Shown: positions 1-7,575, counted from the stretch's first letter. The stretch is 9,289 nucleotides of DNA from an uncultured Cellvibrio sp. (GCA_946886255.1 CAMPIG010000169.1:1-9289), one strand, 5' to 3'. The notes: a model not told the origin generated them from the sequence alone. Program-made: numbers and translations.

Positions 1-1479
1 TGGCGTTGGTATGTGATGTATACCTCCGGCCAGGACGGCACACTCGATCACCAACATTTAAGTGTGATTGAAAGTGTCGGCGATGATCCGTTGGGACCAT
101 ACGAATACAAAGGCTCACCCATGCCCAACAGCTGGAATATCGACGGCACCTATTTTCAACATAAAAATAAATTGTATTTACTGTGGTCCGAATGGGTCGG
201 CGATGAGCAATTGAATTTTATTTCCGAGATGAGCAACCCCTGGACCATCACCGGACCGCGCATGGTATTAACACGCCCGACTTATGCTTGGGAACAGAGT
301 GGTCGCAAGGTAACGGAAGGTGCAGAAATCCTCAAACACAACGGTAAAACGTTCGTTATTTATTCCGCAAGTTTCTGCGATACGCCGGATTACAAGTTGG
401 GCCAGCTTGAGTTGGTAGGCGATGACCCGATGAAGCCGGAATCTTGGAAAAAATCCTCCGAGCCCGTGTTCCAAACCGCCAATGGTGTTTATGCACCGGG
501 CCACAACGGCTTCTTTACATCTCCGGACGGCACAGAAGATTGGATCGTCTACCACGGTAATTCATCGCCCAAACACGGCTGCAGTGCAACGCGTTCCGTG
601 CGCGCCCAAAAATTTACCTGGAACACAGACGGCACGCCGAACTTTGGCGAGCCCGTTGCTGAAGGCACACCCGTTGTTTTACCGTCCGGCGAAAATGGCC
701 CGCTCACCACACGCGTATTGGGCGCGGAATATCAACTGGTCAATCGCAGTAGCAATCAATGCCTCGCCAAAGCCGGCAATCAATTAAACGCCGCCTGCCA
801 AAGCGACACCGCGCAATGGGTACTCGACTACACCAGCGACGGCTACTTCCGCCTCGCCCACAACGCCACCGGCAATTTCCTCAGCCAATGTTCTGCGCAA
901 GAAATACAACTACCACCCTGGACCAACACCAACTGCCAGGAATGGAAACTCGAAGCGCAAGCCGACGGCTGGTTACGCTTGGTCAACCGCGCAACACAAT
1001 CCGCATTAACCGCCGAAAACTGCACGGCAGAACATTGTGATCAGTGGCGTGCACAACCCGTCGGCAAAGTCGCCATTGCCAGCGTACAAAGCGGCAAAAT
1101 GCTAACCGCCGAAGACTGCGCAAAAAATCCCACCGCCAACCTCACCCAATCCGAATGGCGCCACGACGCTTGTCAACAATGGGCATTCCAACCCACCGAC
1201 GCCGGCTATTTTGAAATCCAGGCAGACAACGGCGCATGCTTAGCCGTAGAAAAATCCGCAGTCGTCGCCGGAGCCAATATCGCGCTGAACACATGTGCCG
1301 ACAACAACAGTCAATGGCGTATCGACCACCTGCGCAACGGCACCCAACGCTTTGTTGCTCGCCACAGCCAACAAGTGATGGACCTGGCACATTGCGGTTT
1401 AGCCAATGGCACCAATCTGGCACAGGCGCCAGCACTGGATACAATTTGCCAAACGTTTCAATTGAGAAGGGTGGAATAA
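1..1479 (+). CDS. GH43 alpha-L-arabinofuranosidase-like enzyme with C-terminal ricin-type repeats (5' partial)
   Basis: The frame is already open at base 1 (WRWYVMYTSGQDGT...), so the start and signal peptide lie upstream; the GTG at 13 is only an internal codon. The catalytic part covers about the first 225 visible residues. It has GH43 landmarks: WNIDGT, whose Asp (codon 142-144) should be the pKa-modulating residue; TEGAE, whose Glu (codon 316-318) should be the general acid; and APGHNGFF with the conserved active-site His. The general-base Asp, near the N terminus in this family, is not in the window. Residues from about 244 to the end form six repeats of roughly 34-46 residues ending in QW or QxW/F motifs (AQW, QEW, DQW, QQW, SQW, QTF), which fits two CBM13/ricin-like beta-trefoils. 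GH43 enzymes act on arabinan, arabinoxylan or xylo-oligosaccharides; this one is probably a secreted arabinofuranosidase removing arabinose. Exact substrate and subfamily are not fixed by sequence reading. The gene converges on the regulator downstream. Confidence 0.88.
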   Translation, partial: WRWYVMYTSGQDGTLDHQHLSVIESVGDDPLGPYEYKGSPMPNSWNIDGTYFQHKNKLYLLWSEWVGDEQLNFISEMSNPWTITGPRMVLTRPTYAWEQSGRKVTEGAEILKHNGKTFVIYSASFCDTPDYKLGQLELVGDDPMKPESWKKSSEPVFQTANGVYAPGHNGFFTSPDGTEDWIVYHGNSSPKHGCSATRSVRAQKFTWNTDGTPNFGEPVAEGTPVVLPSGENGPLTTRVLGAEYQLVNRSSNQCLAKAGNQLNAACQSDTAQWVLDYTSDGYFRLAHNATGNFLSQCSAQEIQLPPWTNTNCQEWKLEAQADGWLRLVNRATQSALTAENCTAEHCDQWRAQPVGKVAIASVQSGKMLTAEDCAKNPTANLTQSEWRHDACQQWAFQPTDAGYFEIQADNGACLAVEKSAVVAGANIALNTCADNNSQWRIDHLRNGTQRFVARHSQQVMDLAHCGLANGTNLAQAPALDTICQTFQLRRVE

Positions 1480-1544
1480 CATATTGCGGGAGATGTGAAA
1501 CTGTTGCGCATCTCCTTCAATGAGGAAAATCTCGTACAAATAAA

Positions 1545-1574
1545 AAGGGCGTTTATCTTCCGATAAACGCCCTT
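1545..1574. terminator. Bidirectional rho-independent terminator
   Basis: A perfect 13-bp stem (AAGGGCGTTTATC at 1545-1557, GATAAACGCCCTT at 1562-1574) closes on a TTCC loop. It is followed by ACTTTTT on the + strand and preceded by AAAAA at 1542-1546, which reads as a T tract on the - strand. It lies 65 bases past the GH43 stop and about 140 bases past the stop of the convergent regulator, so it can end transcription from both sides. Confidence 0.88.
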
Positions 1575-1609
1575 ACTTTTTATGACCTTGGCACAATACG
1601 AGTTTGGCG

Positions 1610-1675
1610 TTAGGGCTTTTGTTTCGAAACCCTCAAGTCATGGACGACTTGAGGGTTTCGAAACAAAAGCTCTAA
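1610..1675. repeat. Long near-perfect inverted repeat (30-bp arms, 6-base loop)
   Basis: The left arm at 1610-1639 pairs with the right arm at 1646-1675 over 30 positions, with one G-T mismatch (1614 with 1671); the inner 25 bp are perfect. The loop is ATGGAC. Each arm itself contains the smaller palindrome GTTTCGAAAC. No T tract follows on either strand, so it is not a classical terminator, and a terminator already exists at 1545-1574. It lies in the 3' untranslated region of the minus-strand regulator and could form a very stable RNA hairpin or a DNA cruciform. It might be one copy of a dispersed palindromic repeat, but only one copy is present here. Confidence 0.9.
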
Positions 1676-1710
1676 TGACAAGCGAACTACGAAGTCCGTT
1701 CATCAACAAT

Positions 1711-2439
1711 CTAATTAGAAGCGTTCTGTTCCCGCGCCACCAATTCCTCTTCAATGAAATTCAACGCCTCATCAATCAACAACAACATAGAATGCTTGGC
1801 GCGTTCCGCGTTGCGGTTTTTAATTGCATTGAACACCTTCGCATGATCCTCCACCACACCCTCATGGTTAGCCTTGATGGGGCTGGTATGACGAATACTG
1901 ACACGCAAAGCCGTTTGAATAAAATCACGCAAGCGAATATAGAAACGATTCTGGCTCGCATACAAAATACTGACATGAAAAGCGATATCCGCTTCCAGCT
2001 CAGCTTCCATATTATCCCCCGCCGCCTTCATGCGTTCGAGCGCCGCTTCAATCGCATCGATTTTTTCCGGTGTGGCATAACGTGCGGCGAGGGAGGCAGC
2101 CTCCGGCTCGATAGCAATACGCATCTGCAAAAATTCCTTCAACACTTTCATGGAAGGATTACTTTCCAGCGACCAACGCAATAAATCCGTATCGAAAATA
2201 TTCCACTGTTCTTCCGGCTGAATGCGAATGCCTTGGCGCGGCTTGCTAGAGATTAGCCCCTTGGCAGACAACATCTTTACGGCTTCGCGCACTGCGCTAC
2301 GGCTCACACCGAATTTTTCGCACAGATCTGCTTCGGTGGGCAGGCTTTCATTTTTATCATAAACACCACAGACAATCTGACGACCCAACTCCTGTGTCAT
2401 GCGCTGTGAGAGATTAAAATTTCTATCGAGAATAGACAT
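1711..2439 (-). CDS. GntR-type transcriptional regulator, FadR subfamily (HTH + FCD), DgoR-like
   Basis: A DNA-binding repressor type of 242 residues, the usual FadR-subfamily length. Residues about 14-73 form the winged HTH, including LPTEADLCEKFGVSRSAVRE and the wing SKPRQGIRI. After QWNIFDTDLLRW, a linker that resembles the E. coli galactonate regulator DgoR, comes the helical FCD domain that binds a small carboxylate effector. Its metal-site residues appear present: D151 and H155 in ADIAFH, H199 in EDHAKVF, H216 in RAKHSM. I chose the ATG at 2439; an upstream TTG at 2475 in the same frame falls within the predicted -10 box and is unlikely. No strong Shine-Dalgarno is visible. The effector is probably a sugar acid or other organic acid, judged from the family only. 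Its targets may include itself and the neighbouring carbohydrate genes; none is demonstrated by the sequence. Confidence 0.9.
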   Translation of the reverse strand: MSILDRNFNLSQRMTQELGRQIVCGVYDKNESLPTEADLCEKFGVSRSAVREAVKMLSAKGLISSKPRQGIRIQPEEQWNIFDTDLLRWSLESNPSMKVLKEFLQMRIAIEPEAASLAARYATPEKIDAIEAALERMKAAGDNMEAELEADIAFHVSILYASQNRFYIRLRDFIQTALRVSIRHTSPIKANHEGVVEDHAKVFNAIKNRNAERAKHSMLLLIDEALNFIEEELVAREQNASN

Positions 2440-2474
2440 AAAACATTGTCCGTAACAGAGCGTGGAATTGCGCA

Positions 2475-2503
2475 AGCATATCGCCTTGGTTGGGCGATTA
2501 CAA
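2475..2503 (-). promoter_or_regulatory. Candidate sigma-70 promoter of the FadR-family regulator
   Basis: Read on the minus strand, TTGTAA (2503-2498) and TATGCT (2480-2475) are separated by exactly 17 bases; each matches four of six consensus positions. The predicted transcript would start near 2468, giving a leader of about 30 bases before the ATG at 2439. This excludes the upstream TTG as a start. Confidence 0.45.
2480..2498. promoter_or_regulatory. Candidate operator inside the regulator's promoter spacer
   Basis: ATCGCC (2480-2485) and GGCGAT (2493-2498) form an inverted repeat with a 7-base centre (TTGGTTG). It fills the space between the candidate -35 and -10 boxes, where a bound dimer would block RNA polymerase. 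FadR-family regulators bind short palindromes and often repress their own genes. The arms are only 6 bp, so chance is possible. Confidence 0.35.
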
Positions 2504-2815
2504 TCATATTATCTGAATCTACGCGACCTGTTGGATGAGGGTATTTACGTAAAATTCTCCCGGATAATTCTGCGTTTTCGAGCGCGTCGAAACAATTGAA
2601 GAAGTCAGCGGACACAGTAAGCAACGGGGTGATACTCGCGCTCACGGTATCCCTCGGCACGGATTATGAAAATGCGCTCTTATGGCGACAGGCAAAAGAT
2701 CTGCTGGCTTGACCGGCCGCAGGAATCCGGCCGCCATTGGGTGGAAGTGCTAGAGTAAATAGCAGCGGACAGCTCGTCCGACAGCTGCCTTCACTATTAA
2801 TCCCAGGGATGCCAG
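2504..2815. other. Divergent intergenic region, no convincing gene
   Basis: Apart from a short inverted repeat at 2762-2788 (listed separately), I see no supported feature. On the + strand a stop-free frame runs from 2539 to the TGA at 2710-2712 (58 codons) without ATG or ribosome site; its translation is not recognisable and its length is not significant. A minus-strand frame spanning 2397-2660 overlaps the regulator and also looks spurious. The octamer CCGGCCGC occurs twice (2713-2720, 2727-2734). The promoter of the downstream two-gene unit should lie here, but I could not find a convincing -35/-10 pair. Confidence 0.5.
2762..2788 (+). repeat. Interrupted inverted repeat in the leader of the lipoprotein gene
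   Basis: GCAGC (2762-2766) pairs with GCTGC (2784-2788), and GGAC (2767-2770) with GTCC (2776-2779), leaving an AGCTC loop and a GACA bulge. It sits about 30 bases before the start codon, with no T tract. It may be an operator or a leader hairpin, or incidental. Confidence 0.3.
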
Positions 2816-2818
2816 TTG

Positions 2819-3829
2819 ATGTGTTGTTCATTATTGCTTTCTATATTTGTGCGTAGCGGCGGCCTGCTTCTGGCACTGCTCCTGGTGGCCTGTGGCCCTG
2901 CGACGCGCGATCCCCTGCGGGTGGCAACCTTGCCCTGGCCCGGTTATGAAACCCTGCATCTGGCGCAGAGCCTGGAATACATCAATGAATCGGATATCCG
3001 GTTGATAGAATTGGTTAACACCAGTCAGGTCGCCTCGGCCCTGCGCAACGGGACAGTCGCAGCCGCGACGATTACCCTCGATTCTGCTTTGACCCTGATG
3101 CAGGAAGGTGTGGATCTGAGTGTCGTGTTAGTGATGGATTACTCCTTTGGCGCCGATGCTGTTATTGCCAGGCCGGGTATTACGGCGTTGGAGCATATCC
3201 GTAGCAAACGTATCGCCGTGGAAAATGCCACCGTAGGCGGCGTCATGCTTGATGCCTTATTGACCGAAGCGGCATTAACGGTGCCGGAGATTGAGTTGGT
3301 GTCGATGACCGTCAACGAACATCTGGCCGCTTACCGCCGGGGAGAGGTGGATGTGGTCGTGACCTATGAACCGGTATCGACCCTGCTATTGCAGGAGGGG
3401 GGGACGCGCCTCTACGACAGCCGCGCGATTTCCGGTCGTATCCTGGATGTTCTGGTGGTACGCAAGGAACTGGTGAGCCGCTATCGTCCGGAATTGCAGG
3501 CATTGTTGACTGCACATTTCCGCGCATTGAATTATCTGGAGCAGTCGCCGGGCGATGCCCATGCACTCATTGCTCCCTATCTCGGGGTATCGGCGGAACA
3601 GGTCGCGGCTATGATGGCCGTCATTCGTGTACCATCTCTCGGCGATAATCACCGCCTGTTAAACGGCAGCCGACCGGAATTGGTTCGCGTCGCTGGCGAG
3701 TTGGCGGATTTTATGGTGCAACGCCAATTACTCCGCAGCGTGCCAGTTGTCGATCATCTGGTGCAGCCGGACTTTCTACCTCCCTCCAATCTGTTTACCA
3801 GCCAGCCGGCCCGGCAGGTTCAGCCATGA
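2819..3829 (+). CDS. Solute-binding lipoprotein, NMT1/SsuA-like (type 2 periplasmic-binding fold), orphan
   Basis: A 336-residue predicted lipoprotein. After a hydrophobic segment the lipobox LVAC places the acylated Cys at residue 25; the following Gly, not Asp, would by the Lol rule send it to the outer membrane, facing the periplasm. The mature part resembles binding proteins of nitrate/sulfonate/thiamine-precursor ABC systems: RVATLPWPGYE at the start, a central strand with ADAVIARPGI and KRIAVENATVGG, and the hinge motif GEVDVVVTYEP. The ligand cannot be read from this. I chose the ATG at 2819, with AGGGA at 2805-2809 upstream; a TTG directly before it is less likely. No permease or ATPase gene is nearby. 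Its TGA overlaps the ATG of the cyclic-di-GMP gene (ATGA), implying translational coupling. I infer it is a sensor accessory, as NspS is for MbaA, instead of a transport component. Confidence 0.85.
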   Translation: MCCSLLLSIFVRSGGLLLALLLVACGPATRDPLRVATLPWPGYETLHLAQSLEYINESDIRLIELVNTSQVASALRNGTVAAATITLDSALTLMQEGVDLSVVLVMDYSFGADAVIARPGITALEHIRSKRIAVENATVGGVMLDALLTEAALTVPEIELVSMTVNEHLAAYRRGEVDVVVTYEPVSTLLLQEGGTRLYDSRAISGRILDVLVVRKELVSRYRPELQALLTAHFRALNYLEQSPGDAHALIAPYLGVSAEQVAAMMAVIRVPSLGDNHRLLNGSRPELVRVAGELADFMVQRQLLRSVPVVDHLVQPDFLPPSNLFTSQPARQVQP

Positions 3830-6800
3830 CGATGTATCGGAGCATCAACCTGCGCTTGTGGTTGCCGGTCATCATACTCGGCGCGCTGCTCTTGATGATG
3901 ACCCTGAGTGCCCTGTGGCGTTATGAAAGCCAGAATCGTCAGGTGGAGGCCGATACCCTGGAGCTGTTGCAAAAACGTATGGCCCGCGACCGGCGCCATA
4001 TCGAGAGTTTGATGCGGATGGAGCAGAGGGGGCTGGTGGCCGAATGGATTGCCGACCTGGGGGCGATCCCGGATGTAGAGCTGGTGGTGCTTATCGACGA
4101 ACAGCGCCATATCCTGTTCGCCAGTCATCCCCTGTGGCCGGGTCAACCGATAACGGCTATCGCTGATCGGTGGGATGAACGCTGGATGCCTGCTGATGTC
4201 CGCCAATACCTGGCACAGTTCGCTACTGTTCGCGGGCAACCGGTCGTCAATGCGTATCAGCCGATATCCCTGCCCAGCCGGGCGGGCGACATCCGCTCGG
4301 ATCGTATCGGGGCAATCCTGCTGCAGTACAACTTGCAAAACAGTAAAGCCAAAGTGGGGCAAGCAGTGTTCCGCAGCAGCCTGGTGAACCTGGGTATCGG
4401 CACGCTGGTGATGTTGCTGATGATGTGGATGCTGGATCGCTGGCTTGCTCAACCGCTCGGTCATCTACGCACCAAAGTCGGCGAGATCAGCCGCGGTCAC
4501 TTCAACACGCCGATCAATATTGTCGGTGAGGGCGAGATGGCCGCCCTCGCCGCGGCAGTTAACAAGATGCAGACGGATCTGGCAGAAGCCAACGACGCCC
4601 AGGTCCAGACGCAAAAGGAGTTGGAGCAATATAAAAACACGCTCGATCAAATGCTGGATGGGGTGTTCATCGCCAGCCTCAAGGACTTTCACTTCATTTA
4701 TGCCAACCAGGGCGCCCAGCGTCAATTGGGGTATACCCAGGCGGAACTGCTCGGTATGAGTCCGCTGGATATCAAACCTGACGGCGATCCGGCATCCCTG
4801 CGTGAACGGATGCAGCCGCTGCTGGATGGACGCGTGCCCGCCATCAGCTTTGAAAGCCTGCATCGCCATAAAAATGGTCATGTCTTTCCGGTGGAGATCT
4901 TTCTGCAGGTCATCCACCACCAAGGTGACGCTTCACGCTTTGTGGCCATCGTGCGCGATATTACCGCGCGCAAATACGCCGAGGCGGAGTTGCGTGCCAG
5001 TGAGGCGCGCTTTCGCGTGTTGTTTGAGCAGGCCGGGGTGGGAGTTGCGGTCATTGAAACCGCCAGTTGCCGCTTTATCCGCATCAACAAAAAATATGCC
5101 GATATTGTGGGTTATTCCGTGGTGGAGATGTTGCAAATGGATTTCACCATGGTCACCTATCCGGATGATCTGGAGCCGGATCTGGCCAATATTGCACGGC
5201 TCAAGGCGGGTGAGATTCGTGATTTCACCATGGAAAAACGCTATATCCGCAAAGATGGCAGCATCTGCTGGGTGAACCTGACGGTTTCGCCTATGTGGGA
5301 AAACGACGCCCCGTTTGATTACCATGTGGCGGTAGTGGAGGACATTAGTGCGCGCAAGCACAGCGAAGCCTTGTTGAGCAGCCAGATGGCGGTATTGGAG
5401 ATGATCGCCCGTCGTGCCCCTCTGGGCGATATCCTCACCACGCTTATTCAAGCTGTTGAAGCCCAGGCCCCACAGATGTTGTGTTCGGTGCTATTGCTGG
5501 ATGCGGAGGGGCAGCATCTGCATCACGGCGCGGCGCCCAGTTTGCCCGCTGCATACAGCCGCGCTATTGATGGTTCTGCAATTGGTGAAGCGGCGGGTTC
5601 CTGTGGCACTGCAGCCTTTCGCGGCGAGACGGTCATTGTTGCGGATATCGCCTGCGACCCGCTGTGGAAGGATTATGCGCAGTTGGCGTTGTCCCATGGC
5701 TTAAAGGCTTGCTGGTCTACCCCCATCTTCAGCGCGCGACATCGGGTATTGGGTACGTTTGCGGTTTACTACCGCCAGATCGGTTCACCCACAGCGCAAC
5801 ATCAGCAGATCATCGCCATGGCGACCCACACGGCAGCGGTGGCGATTGAACGGGAACAGTTCGAAGCGGTGCTACGGGACGGGGCGGAATATACCCAGAC
5901 CATCCTCGATAATGTGGCCGACGGCATCATCACCACCAATATCCAGGGCATCGTTGAATCGTTTAACAATGCGGCGGCCCGGATCTTCGGCTACAGCGCA
6001 GAGGACATCATTGGCCAATCCGTCAATGTCCTGATGCCGGGGCTTTATGACAATGAGGGTAACGACCAGCCGGAGGGCATTAAGGGTGTGTTATCACGTG
6101 TGCTGGGGCGGCGGCGCGAAGTGGAAGGACAGCGTAAAGATGGTTCTACCTTTCCAATGGAATTGTCGGTATCGCGGGTGCTGCACAATAGCCAGATAAA
6201 GCTGATCGGGTTGCTGAGCGATATCTCCGAGCGGCGCCGGCATGAAGAGCGCATCCAGCGGTTGGCGTTTTACGATTCCCTGACGGAGCTGCCTAACCGC
6301 CGCCTGTTGATGGATCGGCTGCAACATGCCCTGGCCAGCAGTGCGCGCAACGGTTCGCTGGGTGCCTTACTGCTGCTCGACCTCGACCACTTCAAAAACC
6401 TCAACGATACCCACGGCCACGACGCTGGCGATTTACTGCTCTGCCAGGTGGCGGAGCGCCTCACCCGCTGCGTGCGCGAAGGCGACACAGTGGCGCGGCT
6501 GGGCGGCGACGAGTTTGTGGTGGTGCTGGAGGGCTTGAGCCAAAACGTCCACGAAGCGGCCGGGCGGGCGAAGGCTGTGGGCGAGCACATTCTTTCGCTA
6601 CTGAGCCAGACTTACCTGCTGGACGACATTGAGCATTACAGCAGCCCCAGCATCGGCATTACGTTGTTTAGCCAGCACGCCGAAACAGTGGATGCATTGC
6701 TGAAACGAGCGGATGTGGCCATGTATCAGGCCAAGGCGGCGGGACGCAATACCCTGCAATTCTTCGACTCCGAACTTCAGGCGTCCCTGGCGGCGCGCAC

Positions 6801-7575
6801 TGCGCTGGAAGCCGACATGCGCCTCAGCCTGACGCAGGAACAATTTATGCTTTTTTACCAGCCACAGGTGGATGGTACGGGACACATTACCGGAGCGGAA
6901 GCGTTACTGCGCTGGCATCATCCGGAGAGAGGCATGGTCTCTCCGGCTGAGTTTATTCCGCTGGCAGAGCAATCCGGCTTCATCCTGCCCTTGGGGCAGT
7001 GGGTACTGCAAACGGCTTGCGAGCAGCTGGTGAGCTGGGCCAATGATCCAGCGACCCGCGACTTGACCCTTGCGATCAACGTCAGCGCTCGCCAGTTCCG
7101 CCAGATCGGTTTTGTGGAACAGGTGCTGGATGTGATCCAGCAAACCGGAGCTGACCCGGCGCGCGTCAAACTGGAGTTGACCGAGAGCCTGCTGGTCAAC
7201 AACCTTGATGATGTGATTGGCAAGATGCGGGCATTGAAAAGCTGCGGTGTCGGTTTTTCTCTGGATGACTTTGGTACTGGCTATTCGTCCCTCGGTTATC
7301 TGCGGCAACTGCCCCTCGATCAACTGAAGATTGACCAATCTTTTGTGCGTGATGTATTGGTTGACCCTAATGATGCGGTGATCGCGCGCACGATTATTGC
7401 GTTAGGGATCAGCCTGGGTTTATCGGTCATCGCGGAGGGTGTGGAAACGGAAGGGCAGCGTGCTTTTCTCGCGACCAACGGGTGCTATGCCTACCAGGGC
7501 TATCTTTTTGCCCGACCCATGCCGGCGGCTGAATTTGATGTATTGCTGCTCAAACAAAATGGTGTGGTGAGTTAA
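3826..7575 (+). CDS. Membrane-bound dual GGDEF-EAL cyclic-di-GMP enzyme with HAMP, three PAS and one GAF domain
   Basis: 1249 residues. Order: transmembrane helix about 9-30; periplasmic domain about 31-185 of unassigned, possibly Cache-like, type; second helix about 186-208; HAMP about 208-260; PAS about 272-382; PAS about 393-510; GAF about 523-675 (GSCGTAAFRGETVIVADI); PAS about 690-800; GGDEF about 808-975; EAL about 992-1238. The cyclase motif GGDEF is intact (893-897), and an inhibitory-site RxxD (R884, D887) lies five residues before it. EAL residues look complete: E1025 in EALLRW, N1085, E1117 in ELTES, D1147-D1148 in DDFGTGYSSL, K1168, E1204, Q1224 in QGYLF. Both synthesis (GTP to c-di-GMP) and hydrolysis (to pGpG) are therefore possible. 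The start overlaps the lipoprotein gene's stop, so the two are co-translated. The periplasmic domain is the obvious contact for that lipoprotein; the PAS/GAF array adds cytoplasmic input. No PAS cofactor can be assigned. Confidence 0.95.
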   Translation: MTMYRSINLRLWLPVIILGALLLMMTLSALWRYESQNRQVEADTLELLQKRMARDRRHIESLMRMEQRGLVAEWIADLGAIPDVELVVLIDEQRHILFASHPLWPGQPITAIADRWDERWMPADVRQYLAQFATVRGQPVVNAYQPISLPSRAGDIRSDRIGAILLQYNLQNSKAKVGQAVFRSSLVNLGIGTLVMLLMMWMLDRWLAQPLGHLRTKVGEISRGHFNTPINIVGEGEMAALAAAVNKMQTDLAEANDAQVQTQKELEQYKNTLDQMLDGVFIASLKDFHFIYANQGAQRQLGYTQAELLGMSPLDIKPDGDPASLRERMQPLLDGRVPAISFESLHRHKNGHVFPVEIFLQVIHHQGDASRFVAIVRDITARKYAEAELRASEARFRVLFEQAGVGVAVIETASCRFIRINKKYADIVGYSVVEMLQMDFTMVTYPDDLEPDLANIARLKAGEIRDFTMEKRYIRKDGSICWVNLTVSPMWENDAPFDYHVAVVEDISARKHSEALLSSQMAVLEMIARRAPLGDILTTLIQAVEAQAPQMLCSVLLLDAEGQHLHHGAAPSLPAAYSRAIDGSAIGEAAGSCGTAAFRGETVIVADIACDPLWKDYAQLALSHGLKACWSTPIFSARHRVLGTFAVYYRQIGSPTAQHQQIIAMATHTAAVAIEREQFEAVLRDGAEYTQTILDNVADGIITTNIQGIVESFNNAAARIFGYSAEDIIGQSVNVLMPGLYDNEGNDQPEGIKGVLSRVLGRRREVEGQRKDGSTFPMELSVSRVLHNSQIKLIGLLSDISERRRHEERIQRLAFYDSLTELPNRRLLMDRLQHALASSARNGSLGALLLLDLDHFKNLNDTHGHDAGDLLLCQVAERLTRCVREGDTVARLGGDEFVVVLEGLSQNVHEAAGRAKAVGEHILSLLSQTYLLDDIEHYSSPSIGITLFSQHAETVDALLKRADVAMYQAKAAGRNTLQFFDSELQASLAARTALEADMRLSLTQEQFMLFYQPQVDGTGHITGAEALLRWHHPERGMVSPAEFIPLAEQSGFILPLGQWVLQTACEQLVSWANDPATRDLTLAINVSARQFRQIGFVEQVLDVIQQTGADPARVKLELTESLLVNNLDDVIGKMRALKSCGVGFSLDDFGTGYSSLGYLRQLPLDQLKIDQSFVRDVLVDPNDAVIARTIIALGISLGLSVIAEGVETEGQRAFLATNGCYAYQGYLFARPMPAAEFDVLLLKQNGVVS

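Noticed and set aside
1566..1611. Possible integron attC-like site: AACGCC and GGCGTTAGG flanking the terminator region
   Set aside because: The GTTRRRY and RYYYAAC core motifs are not both satisfied, the shared pairing is only 6 bp, and there is no integrase or cassette context.
1582..2184. Plus-strand open frame of about 200 codons across the palindrome and the regulator
   Set aside because: It is antisense to a well-supported FadR-family regulator and begins in the intergenic terminator region; no family features.
2539..2712. 58-codon stop-free frame ending at TGA 2710-2712, a possible gene remnant
   Set aside because: It has no ATG, no ribosome site and no recognisable family, and an open stretch of this length is expected by chance across six frames.
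2713..2734. Direct octamer repeat CCGGCCGC
   Set aside because: CCGGCC is self-complementary and GC-rich; two nearby copies do not make a terminator or an attachment site without further support.
3820..4464. Long minus-strand open frame (about 214 codons) antisense to the cyclase gene
   Set aside because: Its composition is rich in His/Gln as expected for the reverse of a GC-biased coding strand, it shows no domain, and it lies wholly inside a clear GGDEF-EAL gene.
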